Source of the DNA: W0P28-013 sp963659365
GTDB lineage: Bacteria; Bacteroidota; Bacteroidia; Bacteroidales; Paludibacteraceae
Length of the DNA: 23,514 nucleotides
Assembly (NCBI GenBank): GCA_963659365.1
Contig: CAVKTI010000039.1
Coordinates: 1-23,514, forward strand
Direction of reading: 5' to 3'
The notes beneath the pieces were generated by a model, which was not told where the DNA came from, ran no database searches, and saw nothing but the letters and a program-made list of their open reading frames with translations. Below, in pieces: positions 1 through 9,607 of the stretch. Made by a program: the position numbers and the translations under genes. How positions within the stretch are numbered: position 1 is the stretch's first letter; every line of letters begins with the position of its first letter.

Positions 1-264
1 TTAACGAACAAAGCCAACTCCCAGCGCGTACCTGTCCCCTTTGCAAGGGGACGAGCGGAGCGGAGGGGTTGGAAAGCAACAAAATAATTGAACTCAAACC
101 CTACCCCTGCTTACGCAGGTACTCCCCTTGAAAAGGGGAGAGGGCAGAAAACAACAACTTGAGTGCAATAAAAAAACACTTAACGAACAAAGCCAACTCC
201 CAATGCGTACCTGTCCCCTTTGCAAGGGGACGAGCGCAGCGGAGGGGTTGGAAACCAACAAATA
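1..264. repeat. 179-bp tandem duplication carrying a GC-rich palindromic repeat
   Basis: About 85 bp at 1-86 recurs at 180-264 with only a few substitutions (for example ccagcgcg against ccaatgcg, and gcggagcgg against gcgcagcgg). Each copy contains a dispersed element: a hairpin CCCCTT-TGC-AAGGGG followed by ACGAG, a short variable stem and GGAGGGGTTGG (31-73 and 210-251). Between them, at 99-145, is a second element with a CCTGC-TTAC-GCAGG hairpin followed by TCCCCTT-GA-AAGGGGA. Both element types recur at 9608-9727, and the first also at 22991-23044 in inverted orientation. No TAnnTTTG promoter was found here, so the promoter of the downstream giant gene is not located. Confidence 0.85.
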
Positions 265-273
265 ACCACGACT

Positions 274-3200
274 ATGACTAAAACTACCACTATGAAAACA
301 ACCATTACCACCAACACCAACCGCAATTTGAAATTGCGCAGCAGCGCACTGCGCTACTGCGCACTCGCACTACTACTCACTCTCGCCATAGGTAAGGCGT
401 GGGGATTTGATAACACTACAAATACATTAACATCTTCAGCATTTCCTAGTTCGTGGACTAAAACAGCAACTCCAGGTAATAAATATACGCCACTTAAATC
501 TGGAGAATATATTTTGACTGATGAAGTTTGTTTGAATGCGATATCAAAAATTGTCATTACTGGTCGTTACTATGGTGGTAGTGGAACTACGGCTAAAATT
601 CAATTTGAATGGATTGAAAGCGAAACAGGAACTTCTGTCGTTTTAGGCTCATTACAACCTACAAGCAGCAGCGAATCAGTATCGTATACACTTTCTACTT
701 TTACAAATACACCAACCGCTAACAAAGAGGGAAAAATTAAAATTACTGCACCTAATGCTAGTTCTTCAAAATATGCGGGTATAGCATCTATTACTGTAAC
801 ATTTACAACTGGCAATTGCTCCACCTGCACTGCGCCAACTTTCACTATTGCTGATAAGACGATTTCGGTGGACGAGGGTATGGTAGATTTTGCTGATTTG
901 ACGATAAATAACGGCGGTAGCAGCGGCGCAATTACCTATGCACTCGCAAGCGATGTTTCGGAGGACGATGCTGCGATAGATGAGTCTGGTTTTTATGGCT
1001 ACACCGCTGGCACCTACACCGTTACCGCTACGATGGCGGCGGACGAAACCTACTGCGAGGCAACCACTACATTCGATATCACGGTTACAGCCAAGGCCCT
1101 CGAGCCGCTGGCGACGCCTACGGGGCTTGCGGAGGCGGACATTAACGCCACCTCGGTTACGCTCTCGTGGAGCGCGGCGGCACATGCTACTGGCTACATG
1201 GTTACCTATACCGACGAGGCAGGCTCGGCACAAACCGTAGAGGTAACGGGAACTTCTTGCACGCTTACAGGCCTTAAGCCCGAAACCACATATCTCTGGA
1301 CGGTGAAAGCCCTTGGCGACAACTCCACCTACGGCGACTCCGACGAGAGCACCACACGCTCCTTTACCACCGCCGCACTGCCAAAATACACCATCACTTG
1401 GAGCAACAATGGCGGCACACACGCCACCACCACCATAACCCAAGGCGCGGCGGTAGGTACGCTGCCCAGCACGCCCACCTCGTGCAGCACCACCTACGCC
1501 ACCTTTGTGGGGTGGTATGCCAGCGCAGCGGGCAGCGAAAGCAGCCCCAGCACCGACGCCCCCGCCACGCCAGTAACCGCCGAAACCGTACCCGACGGCG
1601 ATGTAACCTACTATGCGGTGTTTAGCGATGCCACAGGGAGCGGAAGCAGCGATTCGGAGTGGACATTGGTAACTTCGGAAAGCGACCTTGTAGCAGGTGC
1701 TACTTACACTCTTTCATCTTCTTCTACGAGTAGCGGAAATGTTTTGTCAGCAAAGCAAGACAACAACTATAAGGCGGCGAGTTGGAGTTCTACTACGCCA
1801 CTCAAACTTACTTTGGGAGGTTCTACTGGGGCTTGGACTTTGTATGATGTTACCAATTCTGGTTATCTGTGTGCGGCTTCTTCCTCAAATAATTATCTCA
1901 AAACACAAACTACCAACGATGCGAATGGGCAATGGACAATAACTTTTTCTAGCAATGCGGCAACTATAAAAGCACAAGGGAACAACACAAGAAATCTGTT
2001 AAAATATAACACAAGTGCTACTGTTTTCTCGTGTTATTCGTCTGGGCAAAGTAGTGTTTACATATTCAAAAACAATTCTGGCACCGCCGCCAGCGGCTAC
2101 ATTTCATCCTGCTGCAGCGATGCAGCGGTGGTAACGGTTACGCCAGCGGCCATTTCGCTCAACCTTGGCGAAAGCGGCACAGCCAGCACTACTGTCACCT
2201 GCGCACAAACAGGCGGCGGCACTGGCTCGTGGAGTTACAGCGTAAGCCCCGAAACAGCCTCGTTCAATGGCACAAACTTCACCGCTACGGCGGCGGGCAC
2301 CTACACGGTTACTGCCACCTACACCGAAACCTGCGCCAAGAGCGGCAGCGCCACCATCACCGTGCTGGCTACGCCAGTGGTGAACATCTCGCAGGGCGGC
2401 ACGCTGGCCATTGCAGCGGCGTGTGGCAGCGATACCAAAAACCAAACCGTTACCCTAAGCGGCTATAATCTTACAGCGGGTGTTACCGTAACATCGAGCA
2501 ACGCGGCTATAAAAGTGGCCACCGCCGCCGATGGCACTTACGGCAGTTCTGCCACCTACACCGCCACCAGCGGCAAGGTGAACACACCCATCTATATACA
2601 GGTAACTGCGCTTGCCGGAAGCACCGACCCCATCAGTGGCACGCTCACCATCAGCAGCACAGGCGCTACAAGCCAAACATTGGAAGTGAACGCCACCGTA
2701 ACCTGCGAGCAGAAGACGCTGACCTACAACGCCAACGGCGGCAGCAACCCACCAGCGGCGGTGGACTGCTATGTAAACGCCAGCGTGCCTCTGCCTGCGC
2801 AGGGCGACATGGTGGCTCCCGCAGGCAAAGTGTTCGTCGGCTGGAATAGCGACAAGAACGCCACCACGGCACTCACCGCCTACACCATGCCCAGCAGCGA
2901 TGCCACGCTCTACGCCATTTGGCGCGATGCCAACTACACCATCGCTTGCACCCAGCCCGACCAGATAACCACGCAGGCTGGCACGGCCAAAACCGCCACC
3001 GCCACCGTTACCCTCAACGACGAGAGCGGCTTTGCCATAGGCAGCGTGAGCGGTGCGAATGCCAGCATGTTCACCGTAACCAAAAACAGCGACGGCAGCG
3101 GCATTATCGTTACCTTTAACCCGCCCACTGGCACGGCCGAAGGCGACTACACCGCCACCGTCGTGCTCACTGGCACGCTGGGCGGCAAAACCTGCCCCGT

Positions 3201-6200
3201 AACCCTGCGCGGCACAGTTACCACGCTGGCCGCACTGGCGTGGGTAAACTATGCCGAGGCTTATTGCTATGATACCGACGATGAGCTTGAGATTCCTCTC
3301 GATGGCGCACTCTACAAAGATGGTGCACTGGTAACCACAAACCCCGCCTTTGGCAACAATGTGGTGCTCACCGACCTAACGCTTGGCGCTACGGTAACTG
3401 TTACCGCCATAGCGAGCAGACAAACAACCACCAGCCCAGCGTATGCCAAACTTCTGAAAGCCAACATGACCCTTGGCCACACCTACCGCCTTACCTTTAC
3501 CAACGATTCGCTCTTGACCAACGCCGAAGGCACGCCCTACACCGGTGCCACCTGCGAGTTTACCATAAAGAATTGCGAAGCCATTACCGTGCTGCCCGCC
3601 TGCCCTGTAACCACCACCGGCTTCACCGCCAACTGGGAAAACGCTGGCTGCACCGGCACACAAACGCTGAGCGTGTACCAAAAAAGTGAGGCGCAGATAG
3701 CGAATGAGGTGTTTACTTCTACAACTACCTTTACTGGTGGTGAAATTTATCAGTATGGTAAAATCAAAGATGGTGTATGGACTGCCGCAACGAATAATTC
3801 GCCCTCCACAGATACATACGGAGTTAAAATGTCTGTTGCTTTATATTCGCCTACATTTACTACTTGGGAAAGCGATTTGGCTACGACCGACGAGATGACT
3901 GTTACCGTGAAAGCATACAATGGGACAGGTAACGGTCAGACATTGACTGTTTCGGTGGTTGCTGCGGCAGGTGGCACAAACCCAACCAAGAAATCAGTTA
4001 CTATCAATGGTGCATCAGCAGACGAAATAAAGAGTTCTAGCATTGCTTCCAATAATTATGGCGAGTTTACTTTTACCCTTTCGGGTGTAAGTGCTTCGGA
4101 TAGATTCTATTTTAAGCAGAGTGGTAGTAGTGGCAATTTTAGATTCCATTCCGTCACCATCAAAACGCTATCGAAGTCGAATGAGCAGAACCTCCCGGTG
4201 TCTTGCTCCGCCACCGAGCAGGCGGTGAGTGGGCTCGCCCAAGGGCAGACCTACTACTACACCGTGGGCAGCAGTGCCGAGCAGAAGGTAACCCTGCGCA
4301 GTGCCACCCCAGAGGTCGATTTCGACCAAGCCAAACTCTCGATACAGAGCAACGATGGCCTATGCGCTACTGGCACAGTGCCTGTGGCTGGCACCAATGT
4401 GGCGGCCTGCTCCGACGACATCAGCCTCACCCTCAGTGGCACCAATGCCAGCCTCTTCAGTGTGGACCGCAGCGCGCTCACCTACGATGTAACCACAGGC
4501 ACCATAGGCGGTAGCGTGGCGGTAACCTACTGCCCCGGCACCGAGCGCGGCACACACACCGCCACACTCACACTCACCGCTGGCGGCACCGCCTATCCGC
4601 TGGAACTCGAAGGCACCTCGTGCAACAGTTACTCCCCCAACGCCGCCACCACAGGCGCCACCTATGCCATAGCCAACCTTGGCAGCGCCATGAGCGGCAC
4701 CATAAAACTGACCGACCTCGGCAATGGCAAAGAAAGCGTACTCAACAATGGCGGTTTCGAAAACGGCGTAACTACGGGCTGGGAATCGGCATGGAATACC
4801 AAACTCACCGTAGAACAGTCGTCCACCCAAAAGCACAGCGGCAGTTATTCGCTGTACGCAACTGGGAATCCTAGCACACTCCGCACGATAGGCGATGACA
4901 AGTTTGCTTGTGTATATAGTAATTTTCAAGATCTTGATGGCTCTTATGCGGTTACATTCTATGTCTATTTGGAAACCAACGATGATGCGAAATTCTATTA
5001 CGGATTTGCAAATTCAGACAATAAAATTGTTGCTTACGAATCCAAGGAAGTGAAAAAATCACAGTATAAGCAGTGGATCGAAATATCAAAAACTTTTGAA
5101 AATATTTCGGGCAAACTATCGCTGTTTATTGGTCGGAAAAACACAAGTTCCTTCCATAAATTCTACCTCGACGATGTGGCACTTTGCAAAACCAGTGCTG
5201 GTGGCGAACAGACCTACTCGTTTAGCAACACCGCCACGCCCACTATGGACAACCTCTGGCCGGGGCATACCTATTCGTACTCCATCACCAATGGTGCTAC
5301 GGGCTGCGAATATGGGCCGTTCACCTTCACCACCCAAGACTCCACCATCACGCCTACCATCACGGTAGAGTCGCCGCTCGAAATCTCCTGCCAAACAGGC
5401 AAAACCGTATCGGTCATCACCGTGGTCGAAACACAGTGGTGCACCGCCGATGTGCTGGTAGAGAAGAGCAGCGACAACTGCACAAACTGTGATGATTGCG
5501 ACAACTTCACCATCGACAAAACGCAGTTGAGTTCGCAGGGCGGCACACTGAAAATCACCTTTGCGGCTGGTGCCGATGTGTCGGACCTCACGTACCATTG
5601 CAACCTTGTGTTCACTTCGGGCGATGCTACTGCTACGATGAACCTTGTCGGCATTATTTCGGCTGGTAGCGACCCCTCGGAGCCGCTCATCGAGGTAGTC
5701 GATATCGACACCACCATGATGACCGTAGAACACAACATCGAAGGCACCGACAAGGTAGAGATAGTGCTCAACCGCGAATTGACCGAAGACGAGATAACGA
5801 AGAATGTGGGCTACGAACTCTTCTTCTCGAAATACTACGAAGCCTCCAGCACCGTGAAACTCTGGGCGGTCTATAACCCAACCAACGACATCATCGACCT
5901 AACTGGCACCTATGTGTGGATAGGCTCGAACGGCAACAACTGGAGTACGAAATCGATGTGCGACCTGTCGGCACTCGGCAACTACGAAACGGGCAAAATC
6001 TACCCCAACGAAGAGTTGATAGTCTATGCCAGCGACGGCAGAGGCGCGATACTCAACTGCGCCCGCGCCAGCACCGACATGAGCAGTTGGTTCGGTAAGG
6101 AGTCAGCAGGAAACTACGCACTCTCGTTCGACGGCAACGATGCACTGGCACTGATGCGTTCCGAAAAGAACCCACGCTACAGCGGCAAACTGTCGGACGG

Positions 6201-8610
6201 AACGCGGCAGTCGTGGACCTACGAACTAGAAGAGGGCGAAAACCCACTCTCGTGGCGCTACATCGACTATCCGACCTTTACCTTTAGTGCGAAAGGCGCA
6301 CCCATCGCCGGCAGCGACACCGTTCGCTACCAGATGCTCGACCTGATAGGCGCACGCAAAGCCTCGAACCAACCCGACAACTCGAAGTGCGCATCTCCGA
6401 AATTCTCGGCAGACCAAAGCGGCGACGAGGCAGGTTGGAATGCAAAAATAGGTAAAGACATGAATGGCAAAACCACAGGCAGTGTCGGCGGCACCTACGA
6501 TGTGCTTTCGACCAACCGCTGCTTGCTGGTGCGCTCCAAAGAGGTGAAATCGGGCTCCGAGGCCGCTGTAACGAATTTGGGCGACTTCTACACGCTGGCT
6601 AACGAGTGGCAGGGCGCGTATGTGCCCAGCGCGTCGAGCGACAAAGAAGATGAGGTTTCGTGCAAAAACTTCGCCTTTGTGGGCGGTTTCGACTATGCCA
6701 ACTACTACTCTTCGTACACGCCTCTCACCGAGGGTTCGTACACATTCGTGCTGAACCCCGTAGGCGATGATACATGGATAACCAACGATTTCGTCAGCCT
6801 GACCGACTACACCTGCAAAACGCTGCTCATCGAGTGCGCGAAATACAGCAATGTAAACGGCGTAGAAGTGCGCGAAGTGAAAGCCTCGACCGAATACAAA
6901 GTGCCGATTATTATCAATTACAACACCAACACCACTAACGAAAAGAAATTCGGATTTGCTGGTGATACCTGCAAGATGTGCGATGTGGTGATTCTGTCGG
7001 GCAAACGCCTCGACCATGTAGCCAATGGCCACCAGCAGTTCCGCAATGTGAAGACCTTCCCCGGCGGCAACTTCAGTGTCAATGCAGGGCAGACATTTAC
7101 GGTGAAAAACCTCGAAATGCAGGCCAAAAACGACACCGTGTCGTTTGCTACCGTCGATGGCACGCTCACCGTTTCGGACTATCTGGTACACGAAAAGCGT
7201 ATCGACTCCAAAAACTGGTACTGCTTCTCGCTGCCCTACAAGTGCAACATGGCCGCCATTCGCCAACTGAACGGCAAGAGCCTCGGCACATACGGTCAAG
7301 ACTGGTGGATTCAGTACTACGACGGTGCTGCGCGCGCCGCAACTGGCACTTGGAACAGCGATGGCACAGGCTACAACGGCGCTACTTACTGGACGATATT
7401 CGAAAGTGCCAACAACACGCTCGAAGCCAACCAAGCCTACCTGATAGGCATTGGCGGCATCAACGAGGGCAACCGCCTGAAAACCGTCTATTTCCCACCA
7501 GTGAATAGCACAGTCTCCTACTCTGAGCAGGGCGAAGACATAAAGACGCTTGCTGTGCAGCCATACCCTGTCACCAGCCACACAGAAACCAAATACCAAA
7601 ACGACCGCGGTTGGAACTTTATCGGCCACCCCTACATCTCGAATTTCAACCAAACGAAAAGTTCTAACGGTGTGAATGTGGACGAAGTGAAGATGGGTTA
7701 CTGGACTGGCAGCGACTACAACGAAACTGACAAAGTGTATGTCAATCTGCCCATCAATGGCGTTCAGGACTACGACCAGCAACTGGCTTCCAATGTGGTA
7801 CTCGAGCCGTTCAGAGGCTGCTTTGTGCAGGTGGCTGGCGACGCTTCGGCCACGCTTACCTTCGAAAAAATTGCGCGCGAACTGCCAGTGGCTGCTGCGC
7901 CGCAACTGCGCTCTGCCGCCCACGAACTGCACGCCGAAGTGCTGCTGCAAATAGCCGATACCGCTGGCAATAGCGACATCACAGGCATCTTGGTCGACGA
8001 ACGCTACTCCGACAACTACGAGGTAGCCCGCGACTTGGTGAAGATGGGCAGCACCGCACAGACACGCCGCCCGCTAATCAGCACCTACATCACCGACGGC
8101 TCGCAACAAAAATTGGCATTCAATGCGCTGCCAGCCGCCTCGGCCAAACGCATTCCGATGTATATCTACACGCCAAAAGCGGGTAACTACACCATCGCTA
8201 TCGACCGCAACCAAAGCGACCTGTCGGGCGTAACGGCTGTAACGCTCTACTATGGCGAATCGGTAGTGGCAAATTTGCTCGAATCGGACTACACCATCAC
8301 CGCCAGCCGCCGCTCTACCAACAGCAACTACAGCATCACTGTGGAGCGTGTGGCGCAAGTGGTAACGCCTATCGACCAGCAAACCGACGGCATTGCGCCT
8401 ATCGCCTACATCGACAATGGGGTAGTGCAGATAGACCAACTGCCAGCCCACGGCCGCCTGTCGGTAGTCGATGCGGTAGGGCGGCAACTTCACACGCAAC
8501 CGCTCGACGGCCGCAGCACATACACGCTGCAAAATATGCCCGCTGGCGTTTACATGATAGTGATCGACAGCGACACACAACGCTACCTGTTGCGCACGAT
8601 AGTGAAATAG
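274..8610 (+). CDS. Giant mosaic secreted/surface protein with FN3, InlB-repeat and CBM4-like modules and a T9SS type A tail
   Basis: This is a very large extracellular protein of 2,778 residues if it starts at ATG 274. ATG 292 is nearly as good, while TTG 220 lies inside a dispersed repeat and was rejected. Residues 1-44 form a signal peptide: basic region, then LALLLTLAIG, then a cut near AWG-FD. Rough order of modules: beta-rich domain 45-186; Ig-like segment; fibronectin type III 276-369 (VTLSWSAAAHATGYMVTY); InlB/Listeria-Bacteroides repeat 372-456 (FVGWYAS); beta-rich domain 460-604; Ig-like repeats; second InlB repeat 814-886 (TYNANGG, FVGWNSD); beta-rich domain 1140-1300; CBM4/9-like domain 1489-1640 (NNGGFENG, SGSYSLYA); long tail with GWNFIGHPY near 2447; T9SS type A sorting-like tail from about 2708 (VVDAVGRQL, NMPAGVYMIVI). 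By family knowledge such tails direct export and surface attachment through T9SS. The ligand is unknown; carbohydrate or host-surface adhesion is inference. Four AT-rich islands coincide with the inserted beta-rich domains. Confidence 0.93.
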   Translation: MTKTTTMKTTITTNTNRNLKLRSSALRYCALALLLTLAIGKAWGFDNTTNTLTSSAFPSSWTKTATPGNKYTPLKSGEYILTDEVCLNAISKIVITGRYYGGSGTTAKIQFEWIESETGTSVVLGSLQPTSSSESVSYTLSTFTNTPTANKEGKIKITAPNASSSKYAGIASITVTFTTGNCSTCTAPTFTIADKTISVDEGMVDFADLTINNGGSSGAITYALASDVSEDDAAIDESGFYGYTAGTYTVTATMAADETYCEATTTFDITVTAKALEPLATPTGLAEADINATSVTLSWSAAAHATGYMVTYTDEAGSAQTVEVTGTSCTLTGLKPETTYLWTVKALGDNSTYGDSDESTTRSFTTAALPKYTITWSNNGGTHATTTITQGAAVGTLPSTPTSCSTTYATFVGWYASAAGSESSPSTDAPATPVTAETVPDGDVTYYAVFSDATGSGSSDSEWTLVTSESDLVAGATYTLSSSSTSSGNVLSAKQDNNYKAASWSSTTPLKLTLGGSTGAWTLYDVTNSGYLCAASSSNNYLKTQTTNDANGQWTITFSSNAATIKAQGNNTRNLLKYNTSATVFSCYSSGQSSVYIFKNNSGTAASGYISSCCSDAAVVTVTPAAISLNLGESGTASTTVTCAQTGGGTGSWSYSVSPETASFNGTNFTATAAGTYTVTATYTETCAKSGSATITVLATPVVNISQGGTLAIAAACGSDTKNQTVTLSGYNLTAGVTVTSSNAAIKVATAADGTYGSSATYTATSGKVNTPIYIQVTALAGSTDPISGTLTISSTGATSQTLEVNATVTCEQKTLTYNANGGSNPPAAVDCYVNASVPLPAQGDMVAPAGKVFVGWNSDKNATTALTAYTMPSSDATLYAIWRDANYTIACTQPDQITTQAGTAKTATATVTLNDESGFAIGSVSGANASMFTVTKNSDGSGIIVTFNPPTGTAEGDYTATVVLTGTLGGKTCPVTLRGTVTTLAALAWVNYAEAYCYDTDDELEIPLDGALYKDGALVTTNPAFGNNVVLTDLTLGATVTVTAIASRQTTTSPAYAKLLKANMTLGHTYRLTFTNDSLLTNAEGTPYTGATCEFTIKNCEAITVLPACPVTTTGFTANWENAGCTGTQTLSVYQKSEAQIANEVFTSTTTFTGGEIYQYGKIKDGVWTAATNNSPSTDTYGVKMSVALYSPTFTTWESDLATTDEMTVTVKAYNGTGNGQTLTVSVVAAAGGTNPTKKSVTINGASADEIKSSSIASNNYGEFTFTLSGVSASDRFYFKQSGSSGNFRFHSVTIKTLSKSNEQNLPVSCSATEQAVSGLAQGQTYYYTVGSSAEQKVTLRSATPEVDFDQAKLSIQSNDGLCATGTVPVAGTNVAACSDDISLTLSGTNASLFSVDRSALTYDVTTGTIGGSVAVTYCPGTERGTHTATLTLTAGGTAYPLELEGTSCNSYSPNAATTGATYAIANLGSAMSGTIKLTDLGNGKESVLNNGGFENGVTTGWESAWNTKLTVEQSSTQKHSGSYSLYATGNPSTLRTIGDDKFACVYSNFQDLDGSYAVTFYVYLETNDDAKFYYGFANSDNKIVAYESKEVKKSQYKQWIEISKTFENISGKLSLFIGRKNTSSFHKFYLDDVALCKTSAGGEQTYSFSNTATPTMDNLWPGHTYSYSITNGATGCEYGPFTFTTQDSTITPTITVESPLEISCQTGKTVSVITVVETQWCTADVLVEKSSDNCTNCDDCDNFTIDKTQLSSQGGTLKITFAAGADVSDLTYHCNLVFTSGDATATMNLVGIISAGSDPSEPLIEVVDIDTTMMTVEHNIEGTDKVEIVLNRELTEDEITKNVGYELFFSKYYEASSTVKLWAVYNPTNDIIDLTGTYVWIGSNGNNWSTKSMCDLSALGNYETGKIYPNEELIVYASDGRGAILNCARASTDMSSWFGKESAGNYALSFDGNDALALMRSEKNPRYSGKLSDGTRQSWTYELEEGENPLSWRYIDYPTFTFSAKGAPIAGSDTVRYQMLDLIGARKASNQPDNSKCASPKFSADQSGDEAGWNAKIGKDMNGKTTGSVGGTYDVLSTNRCLLVRSKEVKSGSEAAVTNLGDFYTLANEWQGAYVPSASSDKEDEVSCKNFAFVGGFDYANYYSSYTPLTEGSYTFVLNPVGDDTWITNDFVSLTDYTCKTLLIECAKYSNVNGVEVREVKASTEYKVPIIINYNTNTTNEKKFGFAGDTCKMCDVVILSGKRLDHVANGHQQFRNVKTFPGGNFSVNAGQTFTVKNLEMQAKNDTVSFATVDGTLTVSDYLVHEKRIDSKNWYCFSLPYKCNMAAIRQLNGKSLGTYGQDWWIQYYDGAARAATGTWNSDGTGYNGATYWTIFESANNTLEANQAYLIGIGGINEGNRLKTVYFPPVNSTVSYSEQGEDIKTLAVQPYPVTSHTETKYQNDRGWNFIGHPYISNFNQTKSSNGVNVDEVKMGYWTGSDYNETDKVYVNLPINGVQDYDQQLASNVVLEPFRGCFVQVAGDASATLTFEKIARELPVAAAPQLRSAAHELHAEVLLQIADTAGNSDITGILVDERYSDNYEVARDLVKMGSTAQTRRPLISTYITDGSQQKLAFNALPAASAKRIPMYIYTPKAGNYTIAIDRNQSDLSGVTAVTLYYGESVVANLLESDYTITASRRSTNSNYSITVERVAQVVTPIDQQTDGIAPIAYIDNGVVQIDQLPAHGRLSVVDAVGRQLHTQPLDGRSTYTLQNMPAGVYMIVIDSDTQRYLLRTIVK

Positions 8611-8662
8611 AATTTTGAGGAAAACGAATCGAGAAACAATGCGAAATTATCGGAAAAACACT

Positions 8663-9346
8663 ATGATAAACAAGAAGATAGTAAAAACTGCACTCAAAAT
8701 ACTGTTGCTTGCCGCTGGCATTGCAAGTTGTGTAGCCGCTGGCATCGATAGCAGCCGCCGTGTAAAAGAGGGCGAAGACGAAACGCCAGCCACTGCCATC
8801 AAGTCGTATTCGCACACCAAACAGTCGCTTGATGGCGGCAGAGCAACCTACTCGTCGCCAACGCTGCCGAGTAGTGTCGCTTCGGCATCACGCGTAAGCG
8901 CAACGCCACACAAAAGCGTCAGTCGCACCGCCACGCCAGTTGCCGCCAGCGGTTCGCTCTACGCCGTAGCCAAACCAAGCACATCGCAAATCGGTGGTGG
9001 CGGCAGCGGCTCGAGTTATGCGTCGGGCATCACCGCGTGCCCCTCGCAGTCGTCGGTGGCCATGGGCAGCACAGGCGCAACATTCTCGTTCCGCCAAACC
9101 GCCAAGCAAAGCACCACCTCGTATAGCAGCACCACCGTATCGCAGAGCGTCGTCATCGACGAACCCTTCTCCGACGGCAACAGCGGCATACAGCGCGTAA
9201 GCCCCGGCGGCGACACAGACCCAACCGACCCCGATATCCCCGAAGATAACACGCCCCTCGGCGGTGTCGGCGCACTCTTCGTCTGCGTCTTGCTCTATGC
9301 GTTATACAAAAAGAAGCAAGTAGCAAGAGAGTGTGAAAGTTTGTAA
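8663..9346 (+). CDS. Small exported protein with lipobox-like N-terminus and C-terminal membrane anchor
   Basis: Function not recognised. The frame opens upstream, and ATG 8639 is an alternative start. ATG 8663 gives 227 residues and places a clean export signal at the N-terminus (MINKKIVKTALKILLLAAG then IASC). IASC fits a lipobox with Cys23, so the protein may be a lipoprotein. The middle is a low-complexity Ser/Thr/Gly/Pro-rich stretch with no recognisable domain, followed by an acidic Pro/Asp spacer (DTDPTDPDIPEDN). The C-terminus has PLGGVG, a hydrophobic stretch (ALFVCVLLYALY) and KKK, which looks like a membrane anchor or sorting tail. It begins about 50 bp after the giant gene stop on the same strand and is probably co-transcribed, suggesting an accessory role for that surface protein (inference). 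The last codons and the stop fall in a dispersed repeat containing GTAGCAAG. Confidence 0.8.
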   Translation: MINKKIVKTALKILLLAAGIASCVAAGIDSSRRVKEGEDETPATAIKSYSHTKQSLDGGRATYSSPTLPSSVASASRVSATPHKSVSRTATPVAASGSLYAVAKPSTSQIGGGGSGSSYASGITACPSQSSVAMGSTGATFSFRQTAKQSTTSYSSTTVSQSVVIDEPFSDGNSGIQRVSPGGDTDPTDPDIPEDNTPLGGVGALFVCVLLYALYKKKQVARECESL

Positions 9347-9476
9347 AGTTGAAAGTGTATAAAGTGAAAAGTGTATAAAGTTGAAAGGCTGAGCATCTCA
9401 AACATTCGATAAATTCAATGATTCAATGATTCGATAATTCTATAATTGACATTGTAGGGACGCACCGAGTGCGTCC
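9318..9476 (+). repeat. Composite dispersed repeat: GTAGCAAG end, octamer arrays, palindrome
   Basis: The composite starts with GTAGCAAG (9320-9327) inside the 3' end of the preceding gene. A strict 8-nt array follows at 9331-9386 (units such as GTGTGAAA, GTTTGTAA, AGTTGAAA, GTGTATAA). Next is a 29-bp block at 9381-9409 (begins TGAAAGGCTGAGC) found identically at 15325-15353. A second octamer run uses ATTCAATG-like units. The composite ends in a palindrome at 9454-9476 with arms GGACGCAC and GTGCGTCC. The same order recurs at 15224-15402 and, inverted and without the 29-bp block, at 21465-21590. Confidence 0.8.
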
Positions 9477-9607
9477 GATGAAAAATGAATAATAAATAAT
9501 GAACAATGAATAATGACTTAATTAGTTAATTTTCAGTCATTTAGTTAAAATTTAGCGACCGTTTTTTTTGCGACTATTATTCATTCTTAATTTTTAATTG
9601 AAATAGA

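Noticed and set aside
200..226. TACCTGTCCCCTTTG as a possible promoter box
   Set aside because: The spacing between TACC and TTTG does not match TAnnTTTG; the words belong to the palindromic repeat.
220..273. TTG start extending the giant protein upstream
   Set aside because: The added residues would be encoded by a dispersed GC-rich repeat, and the signal peptide fits ATG 274 or 292.
6226..7950. 574-codon open frame on the minus strand
   Set aside because: It lies wholly inside the giant gene on the opposite strand, has no recognisable domain, and reads as a codon-bias shadow.
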